The position numbers and the translations under genes are program-made. Under the pieces are notes generated by a model. That model worked only from the letters and a program-made list of their open reading frames with translations, did not search any database and was not told the origin of the DNA. Shown one piece after another: positions 12,086 through 26,449 of a DNA stretch of 64,000 nt. Source of the DNA: Syngnathus acus (Eukaryota; Chordata; Actinopteri; Syngnathiformes; Syngnathidae); the NCBI RefSeq assembly GCF_901709675.1, contig NC_051106.1, positions 10,052,001-10,116,000 of the forward strand, read 5' to 3'. Within the stretch, counting starts at the first letter, position 1; the number at the start of each line of letters is the position of its first letter.

Positions 12086-15000
12086 GAACTTGAGGTATTC
12101 ATCCATGGAAATGTTGTTTTTATTGGATATGAAGCGGTGCTTGAAAAGCTACCAACTACAAACTGATGTCATTTACACAGCACCGCACGTAACAGCATTT
12201 TCTCAGCGGAATAGAAAATAGCGGAGGAATCTGACCCGCCGGTTAAGTACTGTGTACAGAATTTCGGTCTTTTAGCCAATGTTGGGCATTCATTAAAAGA
12301 AGCAAGACCTGTCACCTAAGAGGTAGCTCAGCTTACTGTTTATATTAGAAAAAATGAACGGAAAATGTGCTGCTGTAATATTTGTCATCAGTTCCAAAAA
12401 AGGAAATAAATGAGGCGAAATTATTACGAGCTGATCCTTTGTTAGCATTTGAACATTTTTGTCCTTTGGGCAAAGTGATACTGAGTCTGATGACTGAAAG
12501 AGTCAGTCAGTCAGTGGCTTTACACAGATGTTCCAATTGTACTGTACTTCCACATCCTCGCTAGGCTCCATATTTACCCAGCCAAAATAACATCAGTGCT
12601 GTGGAGGCTTCCTATTCCCATTTATGAGTTCATTATAAATTCATCACTGACAAGAGACAGAAAATGATGAATCAGAAGAGAGCACAAAAATGATGGCAAT
12701 GCATGAAAGCCAAAAGGATAATAAAATTATATTTAAATCTGACTTACACTGTCAAACAAAGACTGGGTAAAAATAAGTCTGGGGATGAAAGGGCGGGGGT
12801 AGAGGGTTATTCAAGGGAAGGCCCAGATATGGCATCATCACACTTCTATAGACTACTTCATACAATAGATGGGAAGCGGAGGATAAATGAACAAGCCACT
12901 GATATACAAAAAAGATGGGAGCAAATGGTGCTCGAGATTTGATAAGCCTCATTTCTATTAGCACTGACACAACATTCATCTCTGGCTCTAGTCAAAAGCC
13001 TTTTCTTACAAACAATTTGGGGGTTTTGCAAAAAAAAAAATGTAATCTGTCAGGCTCCAATTGTGGCTTATTTGAAAAGAAAAATCGATTTTCACAAGTC
13101 AATGTTACACTTGAATACTGCAGGCTATAGCTGCAGTATATTTTCATCTCATTACGTTTTGTTGCATTGTTCTGGTTTTTGTTTACTTGTTTTGAAATGA
13201 TTATTTCTTAACTGTGGTGGTGTTTTTTTTGTTATTTTAAAAGAAAAAACACGACTATAAGCGTGCTTTCATAAAAATGGGGATGAATGAAAGAGTCCTG
13301 GTGTCTGCTGCACACTTTGCATCCTTCCGTTTTGTTACAAAATTACAAATGACTAGCTGTGGCAATGGGCACCGATGCAAACAATAGTTGTCACCACCAG
13401 CTCTTTGTTTAATTACGGCTTGGGTTTTGGGCTGCCCTCACCATAACATGAATCATGTTGGGCTGGAATCACCCTTTGCCTCTTGCTTGCCATGTTTTGT
13501 AGGTTGCATTGTGATGGTGGGTGGGATGAGAACAAACACAATTGACTATTGACACGAATGAGACCGAGAAAAAATATATCTCCCTCACCGCACTCCAGGC
13601 AGTACTGTCAAAGCGAATTGCTTGTGGTAAGTACGGCGTGAAAAAGTGAACGGGACAAACACTAGAAGAGCTGAAAGTTGTTGGCTGTGTGATGAATGCA
13701 CCTGGAAGAAATATGCTGCAGGGCCTGATATGATACATCTGTAACAAGGTTCAGTCAAAGGGTGAGAGGTCTTGTCCCTCAGGCCATAAGCTCAAGGAAG
13801 TGGATGAAATACTACTGGGTTGTTTCTCCTTACGGCACATGCCTGAAGGCGCCGTCATGGCTACAATAGCCATAATAAAAAATTCCCTGAAATTGAAACC
13901 TTCGGAAAACGTCACAGATCAGCCATGAAATTCAAGTACTTTATGTAGCAGCGATTTCTCCCTGTGTCGTAAGAAATCACCCTTTATCCAACATGAAATA
14001 AAATCAAATTAATTCAAAACTTTGAACCTTGCAATCATAATCGTTTACAGCGCTGACATGTTTAAACACCAAAGGAATCACGCGGTTTAATTTGCCGTCA
14101 TGAAGATTGAATCGGTAAGTTTATGGGCTATTGCCAGCCAAATTGCATTAACACTTACGGCGAGAAAATAATTTCGTTCTAGCACGTAACTTGTCAACAA
14201 GTGACAGTAATGTTTATAGTTCTCGCGTTCAGAAAAGAATTTTCAAAGTCAGTCAGCCCATCTTGTTTTAAAATGGTGTTGTTTTTACGTTGCTATCAAT
14301 CACATAGTGATCTTAAAAGTCCGATTGTATAGGATATTCTGGGAACTTTTCACATAGAAAGGTCTAAAAATATCAGACTGAGCTGAATCATAGTGTTTGG
14401 TATTCAACAATGCTACCGAGACACAACCATGGACAGTGACACTCAACCCTCTGGGAAATGTAGACACTTTGTTTAATGAACTATAGGAGGAAGCCAAGCA
14501 GAGGGAAAACATGCAAACATCATACCCAAAGGGCCGGCCGGGCACTAGTCTAGTGTGAACCAACCGATGATATATCTTGCTGCCCTATATATAATTACAA
14601 TGGCCACGCTAATGAGAGGCCATGCAGCAGAGATGTTTAACTGTTTTTGAACTGAACTTTGCCCCTTCTCTAGACCTCAATTGTGTTGCACCAGTATTAA
14701 AAGGTGGGGACTTGCCATTAGCTGCAAGAAATCTCATCCATCATCCACTAAGGTGTTTTCCTTTTCTTTTTTTTTTTTTTGGCCCGCCTAATACTTGGTT
14801 ATAAGACTGTTCACGATGAAGGCTCTGTTGAATGGGCCAAAGTAGGGAGAAAATACGCATTGGGTTAAATCGATATAAGATACATAATGATGACTGATCA
14901 GGGTGCAAAACAGTGTTGAAATGAGTCAAATAAGATTAATCAGGGATGTTCAATACCACTTTTTTCCCCAGACCAATACCAGCACAAGAACTCAAATCTT

Positions 15001-15364
15001 GAGTAGTCGCAGATACAGAAACCAAGTGTACTGTAAAATGTCATCCATCCCCTAATACAATGACAGATCATTTTATTCAATTTAGCATTTTTCCTTAAAA
15101 TTGCATGAAACTAATGGCACATTTATACTCTTCTATGTTTAATAAGACCATTTTAAATGCATTTAGATTATACCTGTCATGCATCTAAGAGTTTATTATT
15201 TCTGCCATCTCTGCATGCAATATTTAGACATGATGTTGAAAATAATGCTTTCAAAATGTTTTCTTTTTATTGAGCAGGCTGCAAGGAAATGAGTGATCTA
15301 GCTCTAAAGTGCAAATGTGAACATAGTAAATAGGAGCGTCCCTTTTATTCCAGGCTTATATTTC

Positions 15365-15456
15365 AAAGTCAAAGTCTGCTTTATTGTCAATTTCTTCACA
15401 TGACAAGACACACAAAGAAATCGAAATGACGTTCCCACTATCCCACGGTGACAAGA
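15365..15456 (-). repeat. Dispersed LINE 3'-tail repeat, short copy
   Basis: Begins AAAGTCAAAGTCTGCTTTAT, continues with a 'tgtcaatttcttcacatgacaag' type segment, and runs to CCCACGGTGACAAGACA. It is nearly identical over about 90 bp to the start of the copy at 26450, in the same orientation. The longer copy shows the element is coded on the minus strand, so this is its 3' end, 5'-truncated. Confidence 0.8.
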
Positions 15457-15741
15457 CAAATGCTGCGGCTGAGATCTGAAGGGTTGGAGAAAATAAAAAG
15501 GCTTTCTCTTTCAAGTACGAACCATTACACAAAGAAGGTAAACATTAATGCCAATAATATCTACCATGGTGACCTTACTTCTGGGCACCATTTCAAGCCT
15601 ATCAAATGGCCTCCTAATTCTCTTTAAAAGCTTCATAAGTGTGCGTTTAGACATCAAAAGTGCTCTTACTGTTGAAGTTTGGTGGGAAAAAAAAAGAACT
15701 ATGGCCTAGAATGTTCCAAATCAATGACAGCTCCTTTTAAG

Positions 15742-15870
15742 ACATCTTGGCACTGTTTAGCACCGGTTACCACGTCTGCCTCACAGTTCAGAGGTTGCAG
15801 GTTTGATTCCACCTCTGGCCCTTTGTGTTGAGTTTGCATGTTCTCCCCGTGCCCGCGTTGCTTTTCTGCA
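15742..15870 (+). repeat. SINE-like repeat with tRNA-like head
   Basis: Contains GTTTAGCACCGGTTACCAC, then GTCTGCCTCACAGTTCAGAG and a box-B-like GCAGGTTTGATTCCACC, followed by TTGAGTTTGCATGTTCTCCC. This is the start of a very common fish repeat whose head resembles a tRNA (A and B boxes). The 3' part is not preserved here. The family name is not assigned. Confidence 0.65.
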
Positions 15871-17058
15871 GGCACAAAGCAAACCAACAACAGTGACGAT
15901 TCCGAGAGGCAGAGCACGATGAGTGGCTCTCAGTGGAGTACATAAAAACAGAGCAGAGAGCAACATAGATAGATTTGGGCCTCCGGGCGGGGTAGGTAGG
16001 GGTTGGCTCACCGCTAGTATATAAAGAAATATATAGCCTTCTGTTAAGACAGCCTCCACCTTATTTATGAGCCACCGTGATGCATTCCTTGTAGCGACAC
16101 ACCGCTTTTATGCCAAGATGGCTGTAACCAAAGATCTTTTGCAGGATTGGGAGCTTGCTAATACTGTGCTGTGGTTTTTAACATTGTATCCTTATTCTGA
16201 CTGCTTTTTCAAATACGCTTGCAAGTGTTGGCAAAGGTAGTCAAAGCGTGTTCACATGAAGTTTCGCCAACAGTTTACATGCTTTTTCGTGTCCCAAAGG
16301 AATTTGAACCAAATTCAAAATGTTGGCGTGACATCCGAAAAATTCTTGGCAACCGCTTACGTCCTTGAATGAACCCTAATATGAACACTGATGAAAAATC
16401 AATATCTACTACCCACAAGCAAACATTGGCCTCTCATTCATATTCATTTGAATTCCAAAACCGAAAAGAAACAATTCAAGATGTTTTTGAATACACCCTT
16501 ACCAGCATATATATATAGTTTCATTTTAATCATGAAACAAAAGAAGTCACACTGACAAACTGTACGTAACTCATTCCGCCTAAGAAAATGAGAAATCAAC
16601 GTCAACACACTCCAGCCAATCCACTGCCCGGCAGATTCTTATTCTACCCCTTTTTAGTGTATGAACCCTTTGCGCCCTCTATTGGTAATCTACTGTTACA
16701 ACACGCATTTTAGTATTCTATTAAACTACTGCACCAGTATTCAATTTAATTTGCTAAATGGTCCAACTTCTATATAAACAGTGATCATTAAAATGTGTGA
16801 TGACGCCCAGCCAGACTCTGCGTTCGCTCCTCCCCTATATAAATCCAATGTCGTATTTTAACAATTTGATGCAATTACTGTGTTGTGTAGTCTTCTGGCC
16901 TTGTGTTTTCCTCTCACTGCTGCAGATTGGTATGCTGTACTGTACATGGCTTCTAATGAGTAAAGGCGTATAGAACACTTGCAAAATCCAGCGCGGCCAG
17001 TAAACTGTCAGCCGAACGACCACTAACCTTGGACGCGTTTGCAAAATCGCTACAAAGA

Positions 17059-17097
17059 GTGTGTGTGTGTGTGTGTGTGTGTGTTCATGTGTGTGTT
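17059..17097 (+). repeat. (GT)n microsatellite
   Basis: A run of GT dinucleotides with one TTCA interruption. The minus-strand open frame across it is a chance translation with His/Thr repeats. Confidence 0.95.
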
Positions 17098-17438
17098 GGG
17101 AGAGGGAGAGTACGGCCCTCTGCCATTCAATTTTGAGCAGAGTCAGCAATTGGCGTACTGTGTCCTCAGTCGGGGAGCTTTTGTTGCACTGGCAAATTTG
17201 AGCAACTTCCCGAACGGCTGGCTTGAACCAATGCGAGTATTTTTGAACGCAACAATGCGCATGTACCAAAAGAAATAGAAAAAGTATTAATGATGCATTT
17301 TTTGATCGACAATGGGAAACAAATGTCCAACATGGCACCGATGTTCCTGAATTATGATGTTTGACTCGTAGTCCAGAAATGTAATATTAGGCAGAATACC
17401 AGATTTTTACTGTTCCAGGCACATACTGTGTATTTTTT

Positions 17439-17459
17439 GAAAGAAAGAAAGAAAGAAAA
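17439..17459 (+). repeat. (GAAA)n microsatellite
   Basis: About five GAAA tetranucleotide units in intron 3. Confidence 0.9.
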
Positions 17460-18892
17460 TGGTTAGGGCTGACTTCCCCTTTAATAAATAGTCTTTGATG
17501 CCTGCTACCGGATAATAAACAGCTGGACTGGCTGCACATGGCTGAGCACGCAATGCATTTGATTTGAATCCTAGACAGTGGCAAGCACTAAATGATCAGT
17601 GTCTTTCTCTGTAGCAGCAAGTGTCAGCTTTTGTGTGTGTGACATTCCAAGTCTCACAGTAGACTTTAAGCCTGACTGAACAACTACAAGATGGGTGAAT
17701 AATTTTGGCAGCCTCTTGAATGGTGGAGAGGATTGCCAGAAAGTTATATTTTCAGATAAATAAAGACATGTATAATGCCGAGGAGCTATAGTAAATATAA
17801 AAAGCCTTACACACCACTGCTAAAATGAGAAATTATTTGTGTAATATGTAAAAACCAGATGATCTTCCAAAAAGCAAGTCAAGCGGATTTATGGACCAAT
17901 AAAACCATGACTTCATTTTAAAAGGTAGCGGTATATGATGAAATAATTTTTCTTTGTCTCAGCCATTTTCTCCACTCAATGCACGGACTTGAAATGGAGT
18001 TTTGGAATTGTTCTTGATCCAGTGTTCACATGCAGACAATTGTCACAGTCTTACATGAATCGTGCAACAAAGGGCTGTTGGAGTGTGGGTGTTCTCATGT
18101 GCCTTTCAAGATATGATCCCCTGTTAAGTGTGTATCGACCGGCCTCTAGTAATTTCACTTGATACTTTTTTTATTATTTTGATCATTTTTTCCACATCAT
18201 CAAGCTTGTTGTTTTTATTTAAAACATAATGAAAAAACATGTGGCATTTATAGTGGGGCTGTAACGAAACAACTGGTTAGTCAAGTTGCCGCTAAATTAA
18301 GAATGAGTGTTTATGTAGCAATAAGCATTTATTTAAATCCTCTAAACCTCCACTTTTATGTATTTGTAATACTGACACACATTATAAAACTAGGGATTAA
18401 CAGTATCAACTGATTATCTCTATTTATTTATCTATATTTTTGTAAAAGTATTCGAGCAAAGTGGGTTTGTTTTGGTTTTCTTTCTAAACATGAAATAGTT
18501 CATGCAGTCCACTGCTCACAATGCTGTTTTTTGCTTTTGCCATAAAATAAAACTTCAAGGCTTGTTGTTGAAAGCAGCATTTAGATTATCCCTGCATAGC
18601 GATCCAGGCAGGAGCTTTTGGCATAGGAAGGAAGGGTGGACTCTTTCCCGGTGGAGTGTAATCCATCAGCTCCTTTACCTCGCTGAGAGGCTGCTCTCTT
18701 TCTTGCACATTCAGTCCAGAGCTAGTCATCCAAAACATTCATAAACCAAGCCAGAGGAACAAAACCTCCCTCAGGTGTACGGGTGGCGTTCACATGCAAA
18801 TTGATTTTTTAATTGGGGCAAATGAATTCGACATCAAGATAAAACACAGATGCTTAATTAATCTGTTTTTCAGTTAGGAAGGAAGGATACAT

Positions 18893-18913
18893 TAAAAAAA
18901 AAAAAAAAAAAAA
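18893..18913 (+). repeat. Poly-A tract
   Basis: About 20 consecutive A residues. It could be the tail of an old retrotransposed sequence, but no recognisable element precedes it. Confidence 0.9.
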
Positions 18914-21524
18914 GACTGCCTTGGAGGAAAATACTGTTCTGAAATTACTTACTTTTACTGCCGTCATTTATTAGCAGATAATAGTTGCACCTCAAGTCAT
19001 TTACACCTTAAGATTACCTTTCAGATGTTGATGAAGAGTGTTCAGCAAGCTACGCTATCTAGCTTCCCGCAGACTGTCTCGGGAGATGGGAGATATCATC
19101 TTCCAAGAAACATTGGGGGCATGAACATTTTGTGTTCTCTGAGAACCTACTAATTTATGTAGTCATTCATTTTTCTCTCAGCTTCAAAGAAACATTGTGC
19201 TCTACTTATGTTGAATGTTCACTTGACTTGCCAATCTGAAAATAAAAACCCTGGTCAAATTATGGCTGCATCGGTTTATGCCGTTTAATTGACATTGATT
19301 ATATAGGGCTCTAATTGATGCAGAAAAATCAGCTACTTGATGCTGTAACACTAAAGTGGGCCAAACTCTCGGACACAAATGCCTTGTCTATCGTTAAACA
19401 TGACTTTAATTAGTTTTGTCTTTCACTTGCAGTTCATACTAAAGCTGTGCCAGTAGTTCATTTTATTCATGATGGTTTCATCCACCATTGCATTTGAAAT
19501 CATAGCTGTGTTGTCACTTGCCAATTCTCACCAAAGCTGTCGGCCAAATCTTGTACTGTTAAATATCGCATCATGAAGATGATGAGGACTGCACAAAGTT
19601 TGGGATTCATGTAGAGGAACAGGAATATGGCATGATGCTAGTTCACATAGACTCATTGGCATGAATATTTTTGATTTTGACTATATTGTTGTAACATCTT
19701 TTCTGACCAGTTCTTCTAAGGGTAGAGTGGGTAAGATGAGAGGTGCTGAATGGATCGAATTTTCCACTTGAATGTGCAAAGGTACAGAAAGGTGGTTGAG
19801 CAGTTCAGAGTTCAGGACAGTTCAAAAACAAAAACTCCATGACTCTGCAGGACCCAGTGACCCCCTTTCTGTGAAGAATGCTGATAATGTCCTGAGAAAC
19901 TGCTTTGAGATTTTTTTTTATGAAAGACTATGGTAGGTGGTTTGCTGTTTAGCACATTTCTCGAGACCCCTTCTGAATAGTTCATCTTGACACCTACAAA
20001 ATGTAAATCTCATACTGGGACGTCAAAACATGATGATAAGTCAAAATATTATTACAATTGTAATAGTATTGAGGCAATAGATTGGTCTTGACTTCCTAAT
20101 TATGAGAACAATTTTGGGATTGTTAGGAAATGAGCAGTCATTTAGGTGTGTTTGCGCCATCATTCTGCCTTTCACTTCAAGATGCATAAAGCAACATATT
20201 CGTCTGAATCTTCCATCTATGGATTTCTTCATTTTCCGCTACAATATAACCTGTTCCTGGCATCTATTTCAATATGCTATTTGTTGTTGGTAATAATATC
20301 GTTTAGTTCAGGCCAAAATCCCTTCCAGGCTGAGTTCAAAGCTTTTACATCAAGTCTGTGCTGGCTAAGCAGCAAAAATGTGCTCTCCACACAGCACTTG
20401 GACAAGCCAAGTAGCCAAGTAGATCTTTTGTCCAAGGATCTGTGTTAATGTGGGAAAAGGGCCGCTGAGACTAATAAAGCACAGTAACATAATAAGTAGG
20501 AGGGGAAAGGATAGATTTGAAATGAAATAAAATAAACTACAGTATATAGCAGCTGTGATGTCTTGTGACTGCAGTAATATAAATAAGACGAGAACAATTG
20601 AATAATATGAATACGAGTAGCAGTTATAAAATACTTGATGACCTCGCGGTGACATCATAATAGGAAATATCATTTGCAAGATTCAGTTGAGCCGCAACCA
20701 GCATTTGAATCTTTCATATCCTATGAATTGCATATTGCCACCACGAATGGGAAAACACGCTTTAAGTACAAGTGTGGAGATACACAAGGAGACATGTGAC
20801 CCACTTTGAGAAGTATACTTTAACACAATCTGATCCTTAGCGAGCTGCTTTTACTATTATCTGGTCTGTAAACAAACTGTAATGGGAATAAAAAAGAAAT
20901 AGCAACTGTGTTACAAACTATTTGAATATCAAGTTGTTGTTTTTGTTTTTTTTAGCACGGCAAACTATTTTCAATGCGAGAGCAAAATAATCCAAACTGT
21001 CACAGCATTTTTATCTCGAATGCCTCCCGGGAATAATGAAATGTATTAATTCTGTCAGATTTAGCTTTGCAATTTTAATTTCCACTCATCAACAATAGAT
21101 TCTTGAGCAGGGTGTATTAAACATTTATATTCTTTTCAAGTTAAAAACTCTTTGTGATCCACCTCACACACTCACTTCCTGCCTGAATGAGCACAATAGG
21201 TTCGAAAGTGAAATGAGACTTCATATCAATGCAAGAAAAAAAACGTCTTTGATTTTTTTTTTCTTCTTTCTTCATCCGCACCTCCTTTTTAACTTTTTCC
21301 CTGCCAAGGTTTGATTTCGTACATATTCATCAAGTGCTTTAGTTGATCCTTCCCTCCAACGTTGTTTAAATCAAGCATGTTAATTCATTCATATTCATCA
21401 AATGCTTACCATTTTTTTGTAAACTATGAATCAATTTTTACCAGAGTGAAAATGATGATGATGTTGATGATGGTTTTTGTTGTGCGTTCTGGTTTTGTGC
21501 TCATACCCTTTTCTGTCTTCCTAG

Positions 21525-21729
21525 GTCAGTTTTTTTGGGTGAATGGTTCCAACTTTGGAGGGCCCTGGGTGCTGAGCCCTTGGTTGTGGAGTGGCCCAAC
21601 TCCCTGCAGCATCGACATGGCTTTGTACCTGGACCCCAAGCAAAATGGCCAATATACCATATGGCTCATTGAGCGGGACAAGCCGCAACTTGCTCTCTTC
21701 TCAACTGACACCTTACCTCCTATGACAGG
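21525..21729 (+). CDS. alk: ALK-family receptor, coding exon 4 (MAM1 core)
   Basis: This is the longest exon in the window at 205 nt, with acceptor ttctgtcttcctag and donor GG|gtgagt. It enters completing a Gly codon and leaves in phase 2. The frame contains GQFFWVNGSNFGGPWVLSPW, then LWSGPTPCSIDMALYLDPK, NGQYTIWLIERDKPQLAL and FSTDTLPPMTG. It aligns with human ALK RGSFLLLNTS...ILSPW...[23 protein letters not shown]. The motif LSPW, the third MAM cysteine (PCSIDM) and the G-x-Y before the beta strand are conserved. NGS is a possible N-glycosylation site. This is the most diagnostic MAM1 exon. Confidence 0.95.
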
Positions 21730-24700
21730 GTGAGTACTGGTTTCTTGTTGACAAAATTCCAAATATCAACTTGAATAAGATGTCCCATGCTTCATTCATT
21801 CGTCACATCTAACGTTAAATCTGCACATATTTTGTATAGTCACGTTTGAAAAAAGATGGATTTACATTTCTATTGCTAAATCTGCATTGTCTATTGGGAA
21901 TGCTGATAATTCCATCGTTTTTTCCTTCAAAAATATTTCAATAACACATCACTGTTTGGTCAGGCTTTTAAATGAATAAGCAAGAAGCACGCACTGTATA
22001 GTTCACTCCATGAAAAAGAAATGATTTGAATTCATCTCAACGTACAATCCCCAACATATATCGGAATTGAATTATTTTGGTTTCAGGGAGTAAAGGCAGA
22101 TTGTTTTAGACATGTTTGGCAATCTGGTAAAGCCATTGATGTGGCTTTCATCTCTGTTTTATCAATGTTATTTACATGCAGTAAGTAGTATATATCCGTA
22201 GAAACAAACAGCTTTAGGCAGCGCAGCGAAAGCATGCTTTTTCACATGTGTGACAGATGTGCATTTGCGTGCACTCATTTGTGTCATCCACCCACATCAT
22301 TTCTGCCTCTGCTCTTTTGAGACAAATTCACAACAACCCTGTTCCAAGGATGGGGGTGGTAAGGCGCTGAATTGTTGAGAAAAGATGGAAGCCGATTGTG
22401 ATCAATTTACTAATTGTCAACCTGTCCCCTTGCGTTTTAATTTTCATTGTGTTTGCCGAGATGAAAACAAGCCATCCTTGTGGATTATAATTTGGCAGAA
22501 AGCCCTTTGTTATGAACAATTTAGATGTGCTTAAAACAAACATATCGCACTTGATTGTGCGTTGTGACTTTCTAATCACTCACTTCATTGACTTGCATTA
22601 AAACAAATGACACAACAATTCATACAAATTAGAAGGAATCAGATGTATGCCGCTTTTTAACCGAGTCATTACACACATTATTACATCAGTGTTTTTCCCA
22701 AAAACTAGAATATAAACTGCTCATTTGAGGATAGTCATTTTCAGATAAGAATATTGGTTTGATTGATTATGTTTAGCGCTCAATGGACATCGGAAAATTG
22801 TCCTTTTCCATTACATCCATCTACTGTAAGTACATTTGACAAATGTACATGACAGCAGAAGAAGAACAATATACAGTGACAACGGGTTTTTTTTGTTAAA
22901 AAGCTAAGTTAGTCAGCACTTGCTTTATTGTCATAAAGTGACAAAAAACGGTTTACTTTTTAATAGAGTTGAGATTCACAAATTGGGTTGAGACTCGAAA
23001 GTCTGCACGTTGTAGCAACCTTACGAACCAGAGGCACACAAAATCATTTTAATTGACAGTAAATCATTTCATTTCCACTGGAAAGTAAGTCGGCAAAATG
23101 CTATTGTTGAGGTTTATTTTCCGTATTTCCTTCTCCCCTATTGAGGAGCACTCGGGCAGTACGTCTGCTGATTTGTCATCCACCCTAATTGTCTGGGAGC
23201 AAAACATTAGAGCCTCACGTAAGCACTATTAGCCTATCCAGAAATGAAATATTTCTTGTGATCCTCGTCTTACACAGTCTACATCCTGTTTACACCTTCA
23301 TCCTTTCTCCAGTTTACAGCTTTTGCTGACAGGTCACATCAAGCGCCTTACAGTTGTTCCAGAAAGTCAACTGAGTTCATCAACTCTTAAAAGTGTTGGT
23401 TGAACTTTCAGTGTAACCTTCAAATGAAAACATGCCTCAATTTTGTGATAACTATTTTCATATATGACATGTTCTGTTTACACACATCTTGAATCTACAT
23501 GCGCTCGCTCTCCAGATGAATTTTCAACCATGACTCACTCATACTTGAAGCTAAGAGTTTTTCTTCTGACTTTTTTTTTTCATCATAAATGGCGTAATTG
23601 AAAAGCCATTTGGACACTTGTGCTGCTGATGTCACCGCTCGATGTTAATGGATTGACTTGTGTCGTCTGTGTAGAATTCAGCCTTTCCCAGTAAGCAGCT
23701 TTAATGCGTCACTCTGAAATGGCCAGGGAATAAATCTATTCTACTCTTGTGCCTCTGCCTCACACACATTCCCTGTGTGAAAGTGGCTACAATTAGACGT
23801 GTGGTGAGGTCAGCGCCAGAACCTTTCTAGGATCATGTGCAGTGAATCTCAGGTGTTAAAGTTCACAGGCTGCTCGTGGCTGCTGGCGTTTTGTCTCTTT
23901 TATGGCTCTGATACTACAGGAGCCAATAAATTTCCAGGTGGACAAAAACTCGCCATCCTGCATCAATCCTCGAAATACAAGACAGCAAGCCAGGAGTAGG
24001 CGAGGGAGTGACAGGGTAAAAATGACACTTACATTTATCACTTCAGTTATAAGACATTCAGAATTGCTCTGCACATTGAAGCTATACTCTGAAGTCACAA
24101 ATGAGGAAAACAGTAAAAAACAACAACACTGGCTTTGGCCATCAGCCAGCAAACTGTGCAACAGCAGTCGCCTTAAATCTCAAAAGCCACATTTTAAATA
24201 TCGTGAAGGGGTGAGGAGAAAAAAAAGAACCGACTCACCGAGTTGTCTTTACTCCTGATGGCTGTAAAAATCATCATTACAAAGATCATTGCCAGTCCAT
24301 ACGACAGCCGGGGAGACGCATCGGTCATCCGGATAAGCCCTTTTTTTTTCTTTTGGATAGCTGCTGGGCGCCAGAAGCAAAGCTTCTTTGGCCCATTCCA
24401 GATGGATAATCACCTCAAGTCACTGTTATTATTTGCTTGAATGATTACCGGATTTTGGCTGGCTGCTCCCAAGGAGTTGAGGTGTTGATTATCCAAAACT
24501 TTGACTCCCTGGATGGTTGAGGCTTTAAAATGAAGCTTTGCTGGGCAAGCGGGGCATTCATGCAGTGTGTTAACCATGCAGAGAACCATGTTTCATACCT
24601 GCTAATAGGAGGCTAAGAAAATGATTTCAACCTGTCTTTTGGTTTTGTGGGCATTGTGCTTGCAGTGTGGGTGCTTTGGGGCATTCCCGTTGAGCCATGT

Positions 24701-26449
24701 CATTAATATTCTTAGCCCATGGCAAAATTTAGAAAAGGAACAGATGGTGGTTAGGGTACCTTCATGAGTGCTTCTCTTCTACATGTCTCCACTTGAGCAG
24801 CACTCATGCATATGTTTATTATTTCCAAGGACTCAATTAGAGCTCCAATACATGGCCTGCGGCACCTGTGCTGCACACTCCTCTCTGGCAGCTGCAAAAT
24901 GTGCATTTCGGGGTTTCCACTTATCAGTTCTCAAATTCATCACACAACAAACATCAGCTGGAGATGGGCTAAATCGCCTCATACAAATTGGCTATTAGTT
25001 TTCTTTTAATTAAAACTGAAATTGAAAAATATTTTGCTGCATGCACCAGCGGTGATGTCGTAGAGCGTAATTGTAAAAGTGATGAGGCAAAAGCTGAATT
25101 ATTTAAATAGTAAAAGCATTCAGACTGTTTGTATGGAAGCTGACAGTACTTTTGGGAAACCACTTTGGATCTTCTGGGACTCCAGCCATGTTTGTTATGC
25201 ATGGGCGTACTACAGTGGAGTGGAGTGATTTGGACGTGCCATATTATTTTTGAAAAATGGATTCTTAATTGGCGTTGTAAATGCCATACTGCTGTGAAAA
25301 TGTTTATTCCACCGACAAAAACTTAGTTTGCTTGCATCCAAGATATTCATTGAGAGATGTACATGCCATTTAGTAGTTACGGGTAGATCTCAAATGTATT
25401 TACAACCAAATTCCCCCCGAAAGAAATAAGAGAAATTGAAGTCATCTGTTCCGAGATTAAAGTATGATCATACAGGCAATGTTTTAACATGATAAACGGT
25501 CAAGAGTAACAATAACCAATTTGCAAAAACATTCAAATGTATCTTGCTGCGTAAATAGCCAGCCTTTGAATAACATCATAAAAATATAAAATCTCCCTGA
25601 ATGTTTGTGCCTTGTGTTTGAAACCTGATGCTCAAACACATAAGTATAATAAATTAGGCAATTAAAAAGAAGCTCATTATATCTTCGTAATATTTGTGGG
25701 CGTCGCTCTACGGGGCTTTACGGCGTTTGCATTTGAACTCTTCAGATGTTCCGTACGCAAAGTTCCCTTGCTGATACTAACTCACCAGTGATGGCAGAGA
25801 CTGAAAATAGCATTCTACATTTGAGATAATTAAGAATCAGAAATAATTTGATGACTGTATCTTGACATTTTGAAATTCACCAAATGCATCAGAGAATAAA
25901 TCATCATGAGAAGAAGGTCATGTCTCTGGTGAAAAGCAATCAGCACATTTCAAGAGCTTTGGAGGGGAGCCGTACGGCTGTGATGAAAAACAGTACTCAT
26001 GTACTCGTCGAGAAAATCACACAGTAGCAGGAAAGCCTCTGACACAAGGCAAGTTATCTCAGGAGTCTCTCAACAGCTCTCAAAGCACACCGAAAACAGG
26101 GCATGATTGTTAAGTTTGCAGACTTCCACTGTGGAGCGGCTTAGTCATAAACTGGAGGGAGTCCATTTTCAATAAACCACACACTTTATTCAAAATGATC
26201 TCCTGGAAAGTCTTTACAATGATTTCATTTCAATTTCTTTCTTTAGCTCCTCAATCTAGCCACTTCTATATCACAGCAGTTAGTTGATGTTATCCACCAA
26301 ACGAAAGAATTCTTCCTCTTCAGCTCTTTTTTTTTTCCAGGAATAAGTCAAACTGCTAAAGTGGCTATGACCAAGATTTTTCTTTTCTTTTATAGCTGTA
26401 TGTCCAATCTAATGATGGTCTCATTTACATTGCTTTACACTGCAATTTA

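Larger units (their letters stand above)
9146..21524 (+). other. alk: Intron 3 of the alk-like gene (12.4 kb)
   Basis: Bounded by G|gtaaga and cttcctag|G. Recognised contents are a minus-strand L2 LINE fragment (11770-12085), a LINE-tail repeat (15365-15456), a SINE 5' portion (15742-15870), microsatellites at 17059 and 17439, a C tract at 10114-10126 and an A tract at 18893-18913. I see no coding or RNA gene. The parts 9150-11760, 12090-15360 and 18920-21520 contain nothing I recognise. Confidence 0.85.

Noticed and set aside
16835-17338. A 167-codon minus-strand frame
   Set aside because: It runs through a (GT)n microsatellite giving a His/Thr repeat and has no conserved motif.
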